A stretch of 64,000 bases of DNA from an uncultured Chlorobiaceae bacterium (GCA_903994635.1 CAJEXQ010000009.1:1-64000), one strand, 5' to 3'. Positions 17,880-27,630 are shown, numbered from the stretch's first letter. Notes: generated from the sequence alone by a model not told the origin. Made by a program: numbers and translations.

Positions 17880-20800
17880 ATGTTTGAACGATTTATTTCC
17901 AGGCCGGTTCTTGCTACGGTTATATCGGTGATTCTGGTTATTCTCGGTCTAGTTGGAATGAACCAGTTATCGATCACCAGGTTTCCTGATATTGCACCTC
18001 CGAGTGTTTCTGTAACGGCAAGTTATCCCGGTGCCAGTGCTGAGACCGTTGGTCGTTCAGTAGCTCCACCCCTCGAAGAGGCGATCAACGGCGTTGAAAA
18101 CATGACCTACCTGACTTCGACCTCTGCCAATGACGGCTCCCTCTCGATTACGGTTTTTTTCAAGCAGGGAACCAATCCTGACCAGGCAGCAGTGAATGTG
18201 CAGAACCGGGTAGCGCAGGCGACAAGTCGATTGCCTGCTGAGGTTAACCAGATAGGTGTGACGACGGTCAAACGCCAGAACAGTCAGATTATGCTGATTA
18301 ATCTTGCGAGCAGCGTCAAGCAGTACGATCAGATTTTTCTGCAGAACTATGCCAAAATCAATATTGTTGATGACTTGTCAAGGGTCCCTGGTGTTGGTCA
18401 GGTTTCGGTCTATGGTAACCTTGACTATTCCATGCGTATCTGGCTGAGGCCAAAGCAGATGGCGGCCTATAAGGTGACGCCGCAGGAGGTCACGGCTGCG
18501 ATTCAAAACCAGAATCTTGAGGCTGCGCCTGGATCGTTTGGCGAGAACAGTACTCAGGCCATGCAGTACGTGATGAAGTACAAGGGGAAGAATCGCTATC
18601 CCGGTGAGTACGAAAATATTGTTATTCGCTCAAATGCTGATGGCACACTGCTCAAACTTGGAGATATTGCCCGGGTTGAGTTCGGCGCCTATCGATATAC
18701 GGTTGATACCAAAGCCAATGGAGAGCCTGCTGTGGTGCTTGCGGTTTACCAGGCTCCGGGCTCGAATGCAAACAAGGTTGAGAGCGGGCTTCGCAAGGTA
18801 CTTGAAAAGGTTTCGGGGTCGTTTCCCGCAGGCATCACCTACGCAATTCCCTTCAGCTCCAAAAAGGTAGTTGATGAGTCAATTGATCAGGTTGTGCATA
18901 CGCTCCTTGAGGCATTTCTTCTGGTATTCCTTGTGGTATTTATTTTCCTGCAGGATTTGCGCTCTACCCTCATCCCGGCTATTGCTGTTCCGGTCGCAAT
19001 TATTGGCACCTTTTTCTTCATGAACCTCTTTGGTTTTTCCATCAATGTTCTGACCCTTTTTGGACTGGTGCTGGCGATAGGTATTGTTGTTGATGATGCA
19101 ATTGTTGTTGTTGAGGCCGTTCATGCCAAAATGGAGCAAAAGCACTATCCTGCAAAAGTTGCCACGGTTTCAGCCATGCGGGAGATCACGAAAGCCATCG
19201 TCACCATTACCCTTGTGATGTCATCGGTCTTTCTGCCGGTAGGTTTTCTGCAGGGTTCCACGGGTGTTTTCTACCGTCAGTTTGCCTTTACTCTTGCCAT
19301 TGCGATTTTGATTTCTGCGGTCAATGCCTTGACACTCAGTCCGGCTCTCTGTGCTCTTTTTCTTACCGATCTTCATCAGAAGGATAAACACTCAAAATTT
19401 GGCAGCTTCGGAGAGCGCTTTTTCACCAGCTTTAATGCCGGATTTGAGGCGATGAAACGGAAATATCTTGGAAGCCTGGTCTTTCTCATCCGTCATAAAC
19501 GCGTTACCTTTCTCTTTCTCGGGGTGATTATCGCTCTCTCTGTCTGGATGTTCAAAACCATGCCGACAGGCTTTATTCCTGATGAGGATAACGGGTTTGT
19601 TATTGTCTCTGTTACCCTTCCGCCGGGGGCATCATTCATGCGGACCCAGGCAGCCATGGACAAGGCTGCAGTTACCTTGCGTACCATACCTGCCCTGCAG
19701 AAGGTGGTCTCAATAGCAGGCATCAATATTCTTTCCAGAAGCTCATCTCCCTCTTCAGGTTTGCTGTTCATTCAGTTGAAAGATCACAAGGATCGCGGAG
19801 CTGACGGAAATATCAAAAAAATTCTTGCAACGATTTCACAGAAGCTGAGCAACAGAGAGGGTTCTTTTTTTGCCCTTGCGCAGCCAACCGTTCCTGGTTT
19901 CAGTACGGTCGGTGGGCTTGAGCTGGTTCTGCAGGATCGCAGTGGTGGCGAACTCAACAAGTTCAGTGGGATATCGAAAAGGTTTCTCGACGAATTGATG
20001 AAACGTCCGGAAATAGGGTTTGCCTTCACCAATTTTAAATCGATTTATCCTCAATACGAGCTCGAAGTAGACAATGTCAAGGCGGGTCAGCTTGGGGTGA
20101 ATGTCAAAGAGATCATGACCGTTTTGCAGGCTTATTATGGCAGTATGCAGGCATCGGATTTCAACCGATTCGGGAAATATTATCGTGTGGTGATGCAGGC
20201 GGAGCCCGACGAGCGTTCAGAGCCCTCTTCCCTTAATGGTATTTTTGTTAAAAACTCCAGAGGTGATATGGTTCCGGTTGCCTCTGTGATTACCCTGAAG
20301 AGGGTCTATGGCACAGAATCAGTTGACCACTTTAATCTATTCAATGCCATTTCAATCAACGCAGTCGTCAAGCCTGGTTTCAGTACCGGTCAGGCGATCA
20401 AGGCGGTTGAAGAGGTCTCCAAGAGTACGTTGCCCTCTGGCTACACCTACGACTGGAAAGGACAGAGCAGGGAGGAGATTGAATCAACCGGCGGGCTACT
20501 TTTTATATTTCTGCTCTCGATCTTGTTTGTCTACTTCCTGTTGGCTGCTCTTTACGAAAGCTATCTGCTTCCTTTGGCGGTGATGTTTTCGATACCGACA
20601 GGGCTGCTTGGCGTTTTTCTCGGTATCAAGCTTGCCGGTATTGAAAATAATATCTATGTCCAGGTTGCTGTTATTATGCTGATCGGGCTCCTGGCCAAAA
20701 ATGCCATTCTGATTGTCGAGTTTGCGCTTCAGCGGAGAGTTTCCGGCAGCACACTCTCTGCGGCAGCAATTGAAGGGGCAAAGGCGAGGCTTCGACCCAT

Positions 20801-21074
20801 TCTTATGACATCGCTTGCCTTTATTGCCGGTCTTCTGCCGCTTCTCTTTGTTTCTGGCCCAGCGGCTCAGGGTAACCACTCGATTGGGGCTGCAGCTATT
20901 GGTGGAATGCTGGTTGGCATGGTGCTTGGCATTTTTATTGTACCTGTGCTCTTTGTTACGTTCCAGTACCTGCAGGAGCGTATTACCGGAGTTGCGTCTC
21001 CCATTGTTGAAGCAGGAGAGCTGCTTGACGAGGTTGTTAAAAAAGAGAAAGAGTACTCTCGGCAATTATCATGA
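17880..21074 (+). CDS. RND inner-membrane multidrug efflux pump (AcrB-like, HAE1)
   Basis: A 1064-residue pump with two repeats of one plus five membrane helices around large periplasmic loops. Proton-relay residues are present: VVDDAIVVVE (paired Asp in TM4) and GLLAKNAILIVEF (Lys in TM10). FERFISRPVLATV is the usual HAE1 start. It exports hydrophobic compounds using the proton gradient; the substrate cannot be told. It lies 48 bases after the adaptor, and its end overlaps the reading frame of the outer-membrane channel gene. Confidence 0.95.
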   Translation: MFERFISRPVLATVISVILVILGLVGMNQLSITRFPDIAPPSVSVTASYPGASAETVGRSVAPPLEEAINGVENMTYLTSTSANDGSLSITVFFKQGTNPDQAAVNVQNRVAQATSRLPAEVNQIGVTTVKRQNSQIMLINLASSVKQYDQIFLQNYAKINIVDDLSRVPGVGQVSVYGNLDYSMRIWLRPKQMAAYKVTPQEVTAAIQNQNLEAAPGSFGENSTQAMQYVMKYKGKNRYPGEYENIVIRSNADGTLLKLGDIARVEFGAYRYTVDTKANGEPAVVLAVYQAPGSNANKVESGLRKVLEKVSGSFPAGITYAIPFSSKKVVDESIDQVVHTLLEAFLLVFLVVFIFLQDLRSTLIPAIAVPVAIIGTFFFMNLFGFSINVLTLFGLVLAIGIVVDDAIVVVEAVHAKMEQKHYPAKVATVSAMREITKAIVTITLVMSSVFLPVGFLQGSTGVFYRQFAFTLAIAILISAVNALTLSPALCALFLTDLHQKDKHSKFGSFGERFFTSFNAGFEAMKRKYLGSLVFLIRHKRVTFLFLGVIIALSVWMFKTMPTGFIPDEDNGFVIVSVTLPPGASFMRTQAAMDKAAVTLRTIPALQKVVSIAGINILSRSSSPSSGLLFIQLKDHKDRGADGNIKKILATISQKLSNREGSFFALAQPTVPGFSTVGGLELVLQDRSGGELNKFSGISKRFLDELMKRPEIGFAFTNFKSIYPQYELEVDNVKAGQLGVNVKEIMTVLQAYYGSMQASDFNRFGKYYRVVMQAEPDERSEPSSLNGIFVKNSRGDMVPVASVITLKRVYGTESVDHFNLFNAISINAVVKPGFSTGQAIKAVEEVSKSTLPSGYTYDWKGQSREEIESTGGLLFIFLLSILFVYFLLAALYESYLLPLAVMFSIPTGLLGVFLGIKLAGIENNIYVQVAVIMLIGLLAKNAILIVEFALQRRVSGSTLSAAAIEGAKARLRPILMTSLAFIAGLLPLLFVSGPAAQGNHSIGAAAIGGMLVGMVLGIFIVPVLFVTFQYLQERITGVASPIVEAGELLDEVVKKEKEYSRQLS

Positions 21075-21091
21075 TGGGTAAAGAGGGGTTT

Positions 21092-22501
21092 ATGAAAAAA
21101 AGGAGGAATGGCGTTTTATTGTCGGCTGTCGTGCTTTTTATGTGCGGCAGTATGGCGGCATGCAGTGGCTCGCGTGAGTCAACTTCACCGGGTGTTGCAT
21201 TTCCGGCGCGATATAGAGGTGAATTGCCGGGAGTGTCTGACGCTTCTCAAAGTATTGGTATGGCGCGGCTTTCCTATAGGAGTTTTTTTGCAGATTCAGC
21301 ATTGCGTGTGCTGATTGACACGGCTGTGGTGAAGAATATTGACCTGCAGGTGGCGCTGAAAAATATCGATTATGCAGAGCAAACGCTCAACGCCTCCAGG
21401 CTTGGAACTCTCCCTTCCCTGAATATCGGAGTCCAGACTATTCGGAACTCTTCGTCCGATAACGGAGTCCAGAAGACCCCACAAGAGTATGTTGCTTCTG
21501 TCTCTGCTTCATGGGAGGTCGATATTTGGGGCAAAATTCGCAACAGAAAAAAATCGGCTCTTGCCTCTTATCTGAAAACGCAGGAAGCGGCCAATGCAGT
21601 GCGTACACGGCTGGTCGCAGATGTAGCTGTGGGCTATTATAATCTCCTGATGCTTGATGCCCAGCTTGCCATTTCCCAAAAAAATCTTGCTCTTGCCGAT
21701 ACCACACTGAGCATGATCCAGCTTCAGTACACGGCAGGTCAGGTAACCGATCTTGCCATGAAGCAGCAAGAGGCATCAAAACAGGCGATAGCCGGTTCAG
21801 TTCCTCTTATCGAACAGAACATTGCTCTGCAGGAAAATGCGCTCTCTATCCTTTGTGGGAGGATGCCTGGTACTATTCTGCGTAATCAATCGCTTTTTCA
21901 GGCGAAGGTGATCGATGATCTTCCGGTCGGGATTCCTGCTGCCATGCTTCAGAATCGGCCAGATGTTCGTGCTGCAGAACTTGCTCTGCGTGGAGCAAAT
22001 GCCGATGTTGATGAAGCAGGCGCAACTTTTTACCCGTCGTTTACTGTTACTGGTCAGGGGGGTGTGAGTGCGTTGAGGGCGAGTGATTGGTTCGCAGTGC
22101 CAGGATCGCTGTTTAGTCTGGTGCAGGGAACGGTGATTCAGCCGTTTTTTCAGCGTGGTCAGTTGACCGCGAACTATGAACAATCAAAAATAAAACGGGA
22201 TCAGGCGGAACTTGCCTTCAAGCAGTTGGTGTTGAAGGCGGCAGGGGAAGTCTCCGATGCGCTTGTACGACTTGAAAAGATAAAGGCACAGGAAAGTATT
22301 GCCGAGGAGCGGGTTGCAACATTGCAGAAAGCAGTCGCCAATGCAGGAATGCTTTTTAAGGGCGGGATGGCGACCTATCTTGAGGTCATTGTTGTACAGA
22401 GCAGCTCGCTCTCTGCGGAGCTCACTTTGGCCGATTTGCGGCGTCAGCACCTTGCCGTAATGGCGGAACTCTACCGTGCACTTGGTGGAGGATGGCGGTA
22501 G
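21092..22501 (+). CDS. RND outer-membrane channel (NodT/OprM-type lipoprotein)
   Basis: A 469-residue protein. The start at 21092 is preferred over 21071 because a gagggg ribosome-binding site precedes it and a signal peptide with lipobox SMAAC follows. Two outer-membrane efflux protein repeats are seen, each with the long alpha-helical hairpins of TolC channels. SWEVDIWGKIRNR and LQNRPDVRAAELAL are diagnostic. It completes the tripartite pump with no regulator gene adjacent. Confidence 0.92.
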   Translation: MKKRRNGVLLSAVVLFMCGSMAACSGSRESTSPGVAFPARYRGELPGVSDASQSIGMARLSYRSFFADSALRVLIDTAVVKNIDLQVALKNIDYAEQTLNASRLGTLPSLNIGVQTIRNSSSDNGVQKTPQEYVASVSASWEVDIWGKIRNRKKSALASYLKTQEAANAVRTRLVADVAVGYYNLLMLDAQLAISQKNLALADTTLSMIQLQYTAGQVTDLAMKQQEASKQAIAGSVPLIEQNIALQENALSILCGRMPGTILRNQSLFQAKVIDDLPVGIPAAMLQNRPDVRAAELALRGANADVDEAGATFYPSFTVTGQGGVSALRASDWFAVPGSLFSLVQGTVIQPFFQRGQLTANYEQSKIKRDQAELAFKQLVLKAAGEVSDALVRLEKIKAQESIAEERVATLQKAVANAGMLFKGGMATYLEVIVVQSSSLSAELTLADLRRQHLAVMAELYRALGGGWR

Positions 22502-22636
22502 AGTATGGTATTGGTGCAATTCAGGGCAAGACATTTACAAGCTTGCTATCATAACTTGCGATAATGATAACAATTATTATTTTTCTCTTTTACGACGATG
22601 TTAATGCCATTTCAGGATAAAGAAGTTTGTTTACCT

Positions 22637-23437
22637 ATGGATACACCGCTATATAACGCAACGGTTATTGGTAAAATCATGGTTACTCCGGATCTCATGA
22701 TTTTTACGATCAATACCGATGAAGCAAGATCGGAGTTTGAAGCAGGACAGAATATGCTGCTCGGACTCTATGGATATGAGAAACGCTCGTCCAATTCGGA
22801 ACCTGAGTCGGTTCCTGCTGATCCTGACAAGCTGATCCAGAGGCCATACTCAATTGCTTCAGCCAAGACCGAGACCAGGCAGATTGAATTTTATATTTCA
22901 CAGGTCAAGTCCGGTCAGTTGACTTCAAGGCTTTTTAATCTCAATATTGGAGAGAGGCTTTATGTCGGCACCAAGATAAGCGGAATTTTTCGTCTGGATG
23001 AAACACCTGACGGCAGCGACATTGTCATGGTTGCTACAGGAACCGGTATTGCACCTTATATCAGTTTTCTGCGTTCGCATATTGTTGAGCGGCCTGAAAG
23101 CAAAATGGTGGTGATCCAGGGCGCTGCTCATCGTTGGGATCTTGGCTATTACAGCGAATTGACCTTTCTTGAAAAATCCTATGCAAACTTTTTTTACGTT
23201 CCGACATTGACCGATGCTGATGATCGCTGGGATGGTTATCGGTTATGTATTGAAGATTTGTTGAGGAATGATGTGCTGCAAAATGAGTTTAACATCACCC
23301 CTGATCCTGAACGGACGCATTTTTTTGTCAGCGGTAAGCCAGAGATGGTTGCGCATGTATCGGAATGGCTCCATGATTTCGGTTATACAAGGCATCATCC
23401 AGATGACCCCGGTGAGTTGTATGTCGAGGAGTTCTGA
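22637..23437 (+). CDS. Ferredoxin/flavodoxin-NADP reductase (plant/bacterial Fpr type)
   Basis: An FAD enzyme with RPYSIAS (FAD binding) and VMVATGTGIAPYISF (NADP binding), ending in a bacterial-Fpr-like PGELYVEEF tail. It transfers electrons between ferredoxin and NADP(H). Green sulfur bacteria also have a thioredoxin-reductase-type FNR, so this could serve another donor. The start at 22637 gives the family's usual N-terminus; a start at 22598 adds 13 residues. No strong ribosome-binding site marks either. Confidence 0.85.
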   Translation: MDTPLYNATVIGKIMVTPDLMIFTINTDEARSEFEAGQNMLLGLYGYEKRSSNSEPESVPADPDKLIQRPYSIASAKTETRQIEFYISQVKSGQLTSRLFNLNIGERLYVGTKISGIFRLDETPDGSDIVMVATGTGIAPYISFLRSHIVERPESKMVVIQGAAHRWDLGYYSELTFLEKSYANFFYVPTLTDADDRWDGYRLCIEDLLRNDVLQNEFNITPDPERTHFFVSGKPEMVAHVSEWLHDFGYTRHHPDDPGELYVEEF

Positions 23438-23483
23438 ATGGCGAGATTAAAAATAATTTGATTAGGGGAGCGGTAAGGAAGAG

Positions 23484-23557
23484 TGGACAATAGCGGATTC
23501 GAACCGATGACCTTTCGCGTGTGAAGCGAACGCTCTAACCAACTGAGCTAATTGTCC
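23484..23557 (-). tRNA. tRNA-Val (anticodon CAC)
   Basis: On the minus strand the sequence folds as a full cloverleaf: acceptor GGACAAT paired with ATTGTCC, D-arm GCTCAGTTGGTTAGAGC, anticodon stem TTCGC/GCGAA with loop TTCACAC (anticodon CAC), and a GGTTCGAATCC T-arm. The discriminator base is A. The 3' CCA is not encoded and would be added after transcription. It lies between the flavin reductase gene and a small membrane-protein gene. Confidence 0.95.
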
Positions 23558-23642
23558 AGAAATATCAGTTCGCAGTATAGGACTTGACATCCATTTTTCC
23601 AATGCCGACAAGCGTTATTTTTCAAATTAAAATTCAGATACC

Positions 23643-23861
23643 ATGGGAAAAAATAACAAGGAAAAAACAATTAAAAATGCTGTTGGTGTGGCTGGGGGCG
23701 CGGTATTGCTTGCTCCGGTCGGTATTCCTATTCTCCATGGTTTATTCGGCGTTGCCGTTGTTGGGCTTGACCTTTTTGCCGCAGGGTCACTGGTCGCCAA
23801 GTCAGTCAATGCGCTGACTGGCTTATACAATAGACAAGCCAAAAGTATTGGCGCATATTAA
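23643..23861 (+). CDS. Small Gly/Ala-rich hydrophobic protein
   Basis: A 72-residue protein with a charged N-terminus (MGKNNKEKTIKN) followed by two hydrophobic stretches rich in Gly and Val (VGVAGGAVLLAPVG and FGVAVVGLDLFAAGSLVA) that could form a helical hairpin in the membrane. No family is recognised. It precedes the Msr gene by 27 bases on the same strand. Confidence 0.55.
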   Translation: MGKNNKEKTIKNAVGVAGGAVLLAPVGIPILHGLFGVAVVGLDLFAAGSLVAKSVNALTGLYNRQAKSIGAY

Positions 23862-23888
23862 ATCACGTGTTGCACCATAGAGCGAACC

Positions 23889-24743
23889 ATGATCTATAAT
23901 CAATTGACTCCCGATGAAGCGCGGGTAATTGTGCATAAAGGCACTGAAATGCCCTCAAGTGGCAAATATTACCTGAATAAAGAGGCTGGACTATACCGTT
24001 GTCGCCGATGTGATGCTCCGCTTTTTCACTCTTCTGACAAGTTCGATTCAGGTACCGGGTGGCCCAGCTTTGATGACGAAATCGAAGGCGCAGTGAAGCA
24101 GATTCCTGATGCCGACGGGAGGCGTACGGAAATAGTCTGCGCCAAATGCGGAGCCCATCTCGGTCACGTTTTTTTCAGGGAGGGGATGACCAATAAAAAT
24201 GTCCGTCATTGTGTTAACTCCATTTCCCTGAGTTTTCAGCCGGAATCAAAGCCTGTTGTTGTGGCTCAAAAGGCGATTTTTGCTGGCGGATGTTTCTGGG
24301 GTGTTGAGTACCATTTCAGGAAAATAGAGGGAGTCCGTTCTGTTACTTCGGGGTATACGGGAGGTGTTATTGATCATCCAACATACAAACAGGTCTGTAG
24401 CGGGAAGAGTGGACATGCAGAAGCCGTTGAGGTTGAGTTCGATCCTGCCTTGGTCAGCTATAAGACGCTTGCAAAACATTTTTTCGAGATTCATGATCCG
24501 GCTCAGCTCAACCGCCAAGGGCCTGATATTGGCACACAGTATCGGTCGGCTATTTATTATCTCGATGAAGAGCAACAGAGAGTGGCTGAAGAACTTGTTG
24601 CTGAGTTGAAGAGCAAAGGGTACCAGGTTGTTACCACCGTCGAAAAGGCGGAGAGATTCTGGGATGCAGAAGCTTACCATCAGGACTATTACGACAAAAC
24701 CGGCCATCAGCCCTATTGCCATATTTATCAGAAGCGCTTTTAG
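23889..24743 (+). CDS. msrBA: Methionine sulfoxide reductase fusion (MsrB then MsrA)
   Basis: A 284-residue fusion. The N-terminal MsrB domain has zinc CxxC pairs (CRRC and CAKC) and the catalytic Cys in RHCVNS. The C-terminal MsrA domain begins near residue 128 with the catalytic GGCFWG and continues with the usual GYTGG and GHAEAVEV. It repairs both epimers of methionine sulfoxide. No signal peptide is seen, so it acts in the cytoplasm. The order B-A is less common than A-B. Confidence 0.95.
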   Translation: MIYNQLTPDEARVIVHKGTEMPSSGKYYLNKEAGLYRCRRCDAPLFHSSDKFDSGTGWPSFDDEIEGAVKQIPDADGRRTEIVCAKCGAHLGHVFFREGMTNKNVRHCVNSISLSFQPESKPVVVAQKAIFAGGCFWGVEYHFRKIEGVRSVTSGYTGGVIDHPTYKQVCSGKSGHAEAVEVEFDPALVSYKTLAKHFFEIHDPAQLNRQGPDIGTQYRSAIYYLDEEQQRVAEELVAELKSKGYQVVTTVEKAERFWDAEAYHQDYYDKTGHQPYCHIYQKRF

Positions 24744-24913
24744 GCTTGTGTATGAAGCTGTTTCGGGAGGGTATTCTGTTTGCGAAAGGGCAACAGTACT
24801 TTATTTTGTTTGCTGGCGATGGCAATTTGTTGGTCTTTGCTTTGTTTTGTACAGATTTTTCGTAAGTGCAATAGTCACCTGCGTTCCTCTAACTATCCTC
24901 TTAACGGTCTGTT

Positions 24914-25252
24914 ATGATAAGCGGATATGATCTGGTTGCTTTGTGGCGGGAGTACAGGAAGCTTGACAGTGGGCAAGTGACGGTCGATATCAATATTGGT
25001 GATTACAGGGGGTATGTGGCGGGGGTTTGTGATGTCTGTAATTGCTGGTTATTTACAACACCTGAGGGGACAACCCAGGGGCAGGTTTGTGAGGTTGTCG
25101 GGAAGTGGCTTGAGCTCCATCCACAGAGATGGCATGAGCCTGCGATGCCACTGGTGATTCAGGCGCTTCAGGGGGCTTTCCCCTATTATCAAAAAAAGAG
25201 GAGGCGTATGCGACTGATTTTTCTTCTGGTTGACAAGTTAAAATTTCCGTAG
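24914..25252 (+). CDS. Rap1a/Tai-like domain protein without signal peptide
   Basis: A 112-residue protein aligning by eye with the Rap1a/Tai-type protein at 48626: GYDLVALWREY, GDYRGYVAGVCD, GQVCEVVGKWLELHP, and LVIQALQGAFP. Known Rap1a-family proteins are periplasmic immunity proteins. The copy here lacks a signal peptide and instead ends in a basic, hydrophobic tail. A signal-like hydrophobic frame occurs upstream (24780-24840) in another frame, so a frameshift could have separated it. No matching effector is nearby. Confidence 0.6.
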   Translation: MISGYDLVALWREYRKLDSGQVTVDINIGDYRGYVAGVCDVCNCWLFTTPEGTTQGQVCEVVGKWLELHPQRWHEPAMPLVIQALQGAFPYYQKKRRRMRLIFLLVDKLKFP

Positions 25253-25259
25253 TGGAGCC

Positions 25260-26258
25260 TCATCGGTTTGCGGCTCTGATGGCAAAGGCGCAGACAAGCA
25301 TCCCTGCGACCAGAAAGTTCTGCGCAATGGCATTGTAGCGCACATCCATCGTTCCTGGTGATTTTACCAGGGCAAACTGTAACAGGAATTGTGGAATGAC
25401 GAGAGCGCCAACCACAATGCCATAAGTGGGTTGTCCAATCATGAACATATAGAGTGCGGCAAGAATTTGACCAGCATTAATAAGTAAGGCAGCAATTTTT
25501 GCAGCATTGGTCTCCCCGAACACCACGGGCAGCGTTCTGATGCCAACCTGTCGGTCCCCCTCAATCGACTTGAAATCGTTGATGGTCATGGTGCCAGTGC
25601 TGGAGAGGGTAAAGAGTGCCGCAACAATCAGCGATGGTTGCAACGATGAAAGGGTAAAGTCAGGATTATAGGCGATCTCCCCGGCTATCCAGGGGATAAT
25701 CAAATAGGATACAGCCACAATGATATTTCCTGCCCAAAGCCGTTTTTTCAGTTTGATGGGGTTGGCGCTGTAAAGGTGCGCATTGACAATACCAATCACT
25801 ACGTAAAAACCAATCAGCGGATGGATCAGGTATCCGGTGACGACCGACAAAACTGACCATAGGGCAATCAGGATGGTCGCGTTTTTCAGCGAGATTGCTC
25901 CGCCGGGTATCGGACGGTTAGGCTCGTTGATTTCATCAAGATCACGGTCAAAATAGTCGTTCAGCATCTGGCAGGTTCCACTCGCCAGCGGGCCGGTAAG
26001 CAGCATACCAAGAATAAACTTCATGCCGAGCAGATCCGACCACCCAAAAATGCCACTTGCCACAGCTCCACATAAAAAACTCCAGATAACTGGAATCCAG
26101 GTGACCGGCTTGAGAAACCGTATGATCAGCGCAAGCCTCGACAGATTTTCGGCAGGCATCGGTCTGGCTTGAACCAGTTTCCGGACACTCAAGGGTGTGT
26201 TGAACTCACTGCTATCCGCTGGTTGCTCTGAACTCTTTTTGAAATGAAAATCACTCAC
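25260..26258 (-). CDS. bchG: Bacteriochlorophyll a synthase
   Basis: A 332-residue UbiA-family prenyltransferase with eight or nine membrane helices. The first Asp-rich motif is NDYFDRDLDEINEPNRPIP and the second is NDFKSIEGDRQVGIRTLP, both typical of chlorophyll and bacteriochlorophyll synthases. GTMTINDFKS and the closing CAFAIRA resemble BchG of purple bacteria more than ChlG. It attaches the phytyl or geranylgeranyl tail to bacteriochlorophyllide a. Green sulfur bacteria carry three such paralogues, so assignment as bchG rather than chlG or bchK has some uncertainty. Confidence 0.88.
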   Translation of the reverse strand: MSDFHFKKSSEQPADSSEFNTPLSVRKLVQARPMPAENLSRLALIIRFLKPVTWIPVIWSFLCGAVASGIFGWSDLLGMKFILGMLLTGPLASGTCQMLNDYFDRDLDEINEPNRPIPGGAISLKNATILIALWSVLSVVTGYLIHPLIGFYVVIGIVNAHLYSANPIKLKKRLWAGNIIVAVSYLIIPWIAGEIAYNPDFTLSSLQPSLIVAALFTLSSTGTMTINDFKSIEGDRQVGIRTLPVVFGETNAAKIAALLINAGQILAALYMFMIGQPTYGIVVGALVIPQFLLQFALVKSPGTMDVRYNAIAQNFLVAGMLVCAFAIRAANR

Positions 26259-26476
26259 ACATGTACTGACTTATGTTGAAGGGATGCCTGGCTGCGGGAA
26301 AATAGCAGGTAAAACTGAATAATGGAATCATAACACAATAAAACAGCACAACTCGTGTCCATAATATCGCAAAATGTTGTGGTTGTTCCACCTTTACCCT
26401 TGTTGTTTGCTGTTCATGATGCGCCAGAGATGTTTATATTTCAGTAAAATTATTCCGCTATAAAAGGTTTTTATTC

Positions 26477-26698
26477 ATGACGACTACTATTGAACATAAC
26501 AGTGGCGCACCAAGAACCGTCACTTGTCCGATGTGCGGGCACTCTTTTACCTGCGGCCTTTCATCCACTTGCTGGTGTGTCACGAGGAAAGTTCCAGCAG
26601 AGGTGAAAGAGTATCTGGTTGAACGCTATACAACATGTGTTTGTATTGACTGTCTCGACAAGTTAATTGAAAAGGTTGGTGCGGGAGAAAGTTGCTGA
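26477..26698 (+). CDS. Cysteine-rich CWC-family small protein
   Basis: A 73-residue protein with CPMCGHSFTCG, then STCWCVT, and a later CVCIDCL, the pattern of the cysteine-rich CWC family thought to bind metal. Divergent from bchG. It is followed by a terminator-like hairpin. Its function is unknown. Confidence 0.75.
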   Translation: MTTTIEHNSGAPRTVTCPMCGHSFTCGLSSTCWCVTRKVPAEVKEYLVERYTTCVCIDCLDKLIEKVGAGESC

Positions 26699-26745
26699 TT
26701 GTTGGAGTTCAACCTGAAGATGGTGGACATGGCAGGTGGCTGTAT

Positions 26746-26794
26746 CTGGAAGTTGTTTCCATTGCCATATTGGTTAGAAACTTCCAGAGTTTTT
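26746..26794 (+). terminator. Terminator after the CWC gene
   Basis: Nine-base arms ctggaagtt and aacttccag close a loop of about 24 bases, followed by a T-run. The position 48 bases after a stop codon and before the next start fits. Confidence 0.55.
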
Positions 26795-26846
26795 AACTCA
26801 TAGAAAAAAATGGGGTTATTGGATTGTTTCAAAAAAAAAGCAGGTT

Positions 26847-27506
26847 ATGAAAGCTCCTTTAACACCGTCACTGCTGAATGTTGCGCTGGCCCTTGGTCTT
26901 GTGACCGTCGGCTACAATATTATTGAGGCGATCGTCAGTATCTGGTTCGGATTCAACGATGACACCCTTGCGCTGCTTGGATTTGGTGTTGACAGCCTTG
27001 TGGAGGTGATTTCTGGCGCGGGAATTGTTCATGCGACTTTGAGAATGCGCAAAAGCCCTATTGAATCGCGCGACCATTTCGAACGCCAAGCCTTGCGGAT
27101 TACCGGCTGGGCCTTTTACCTTCTCGCCGCAGGCATGATTTTTGGCGCACTGCTCAACCTCTATCAGGGAAGCCATCCGGCGACAACCGTTCCCGGAATT
27201 GTGGTCTCCCTGGTTTCAATCGCCACGATGTGGTGGCTTATGAGCGCCAAAATGAAGGCTGGGCATGCTCTGCACTCTGAAGCGATTATCGCTGATGCCA
27301 ATTGCACGAAAACCTGCCTCTTGCTCTCGGTTGTGCTGCTCGCAGGCAGTGTGCTGTATGAACTCTTTCATATCGGACTGGTTGATGCCGCCGGGTCGCT
27401 TGGCATTGCCTGGTTTGCATGGAGAGAGGGAAAAGAGTCCCTCGACAAAGCCCGCACCGGCAAACCTGGCTGTTGCTGCAGCAGCGGGAGTTGCAAGGCA
27501 TCATAG
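26847..27506 (+). CDS. Cation efflux (CDF-like) membrane protein with Cys-rich tail
   Basis: A 219-residue membrane protein with five or six helices. The first helices carry YNIIEAIVS and GFGVDSLVEVISG, the metal-site pattern of cation diffusion facilitators. HSEAIIADANCTKTC is the second metal site. No cytoplasmic C-terminal domain is present; instead there is a tail of GCCCSSGSC that could bind metal. Likely substrate is a divalent cation. The gene is monocistronic. Confidence 0.8.
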   Translation: MKAPLTPSLLNVALALGLVTVGYNIIEAIVSIWFGFNDDTLALLGFGVDSLVEVISGAGIVHATLRMRKSPIESRDHFERQALRITGWAFYLLAAGMIFGALLNLYQGSHPATTVPGIVVSLVSIATMWWLMSAKMKAGHALHSEAIIADANCTKTCLLLSVVLLAGSVLYELFHIGLVDAAGSLGIAWFAWREGKESLDKARTGKPGCCCSSGSCKAS

Positions 27507-27546
27507 GCACTTTGTGATAAGTTGTGGAAAGCGCTACACAGTAATA

Positions 27547-27620
27547 TTGATTCGTAATAAAATAGCCAAGCCACTCATGATTCAAGCAAAGCTCTATACT
27601 GAATTACGGAATGACAAACG
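27547..27620 (+). repeat. Dispersed repeat, inverted relative to the copy at 51541
   Basis: The stretch containing ttcgtaataaaatagccaag and tacggaatgac is matched in reverse complement at 51541-51602 with only scattered mismatches and one gap. It belongs to no gene. Confidence 0.8.
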
Positions 27621-27630
27621 CTTATCACCT

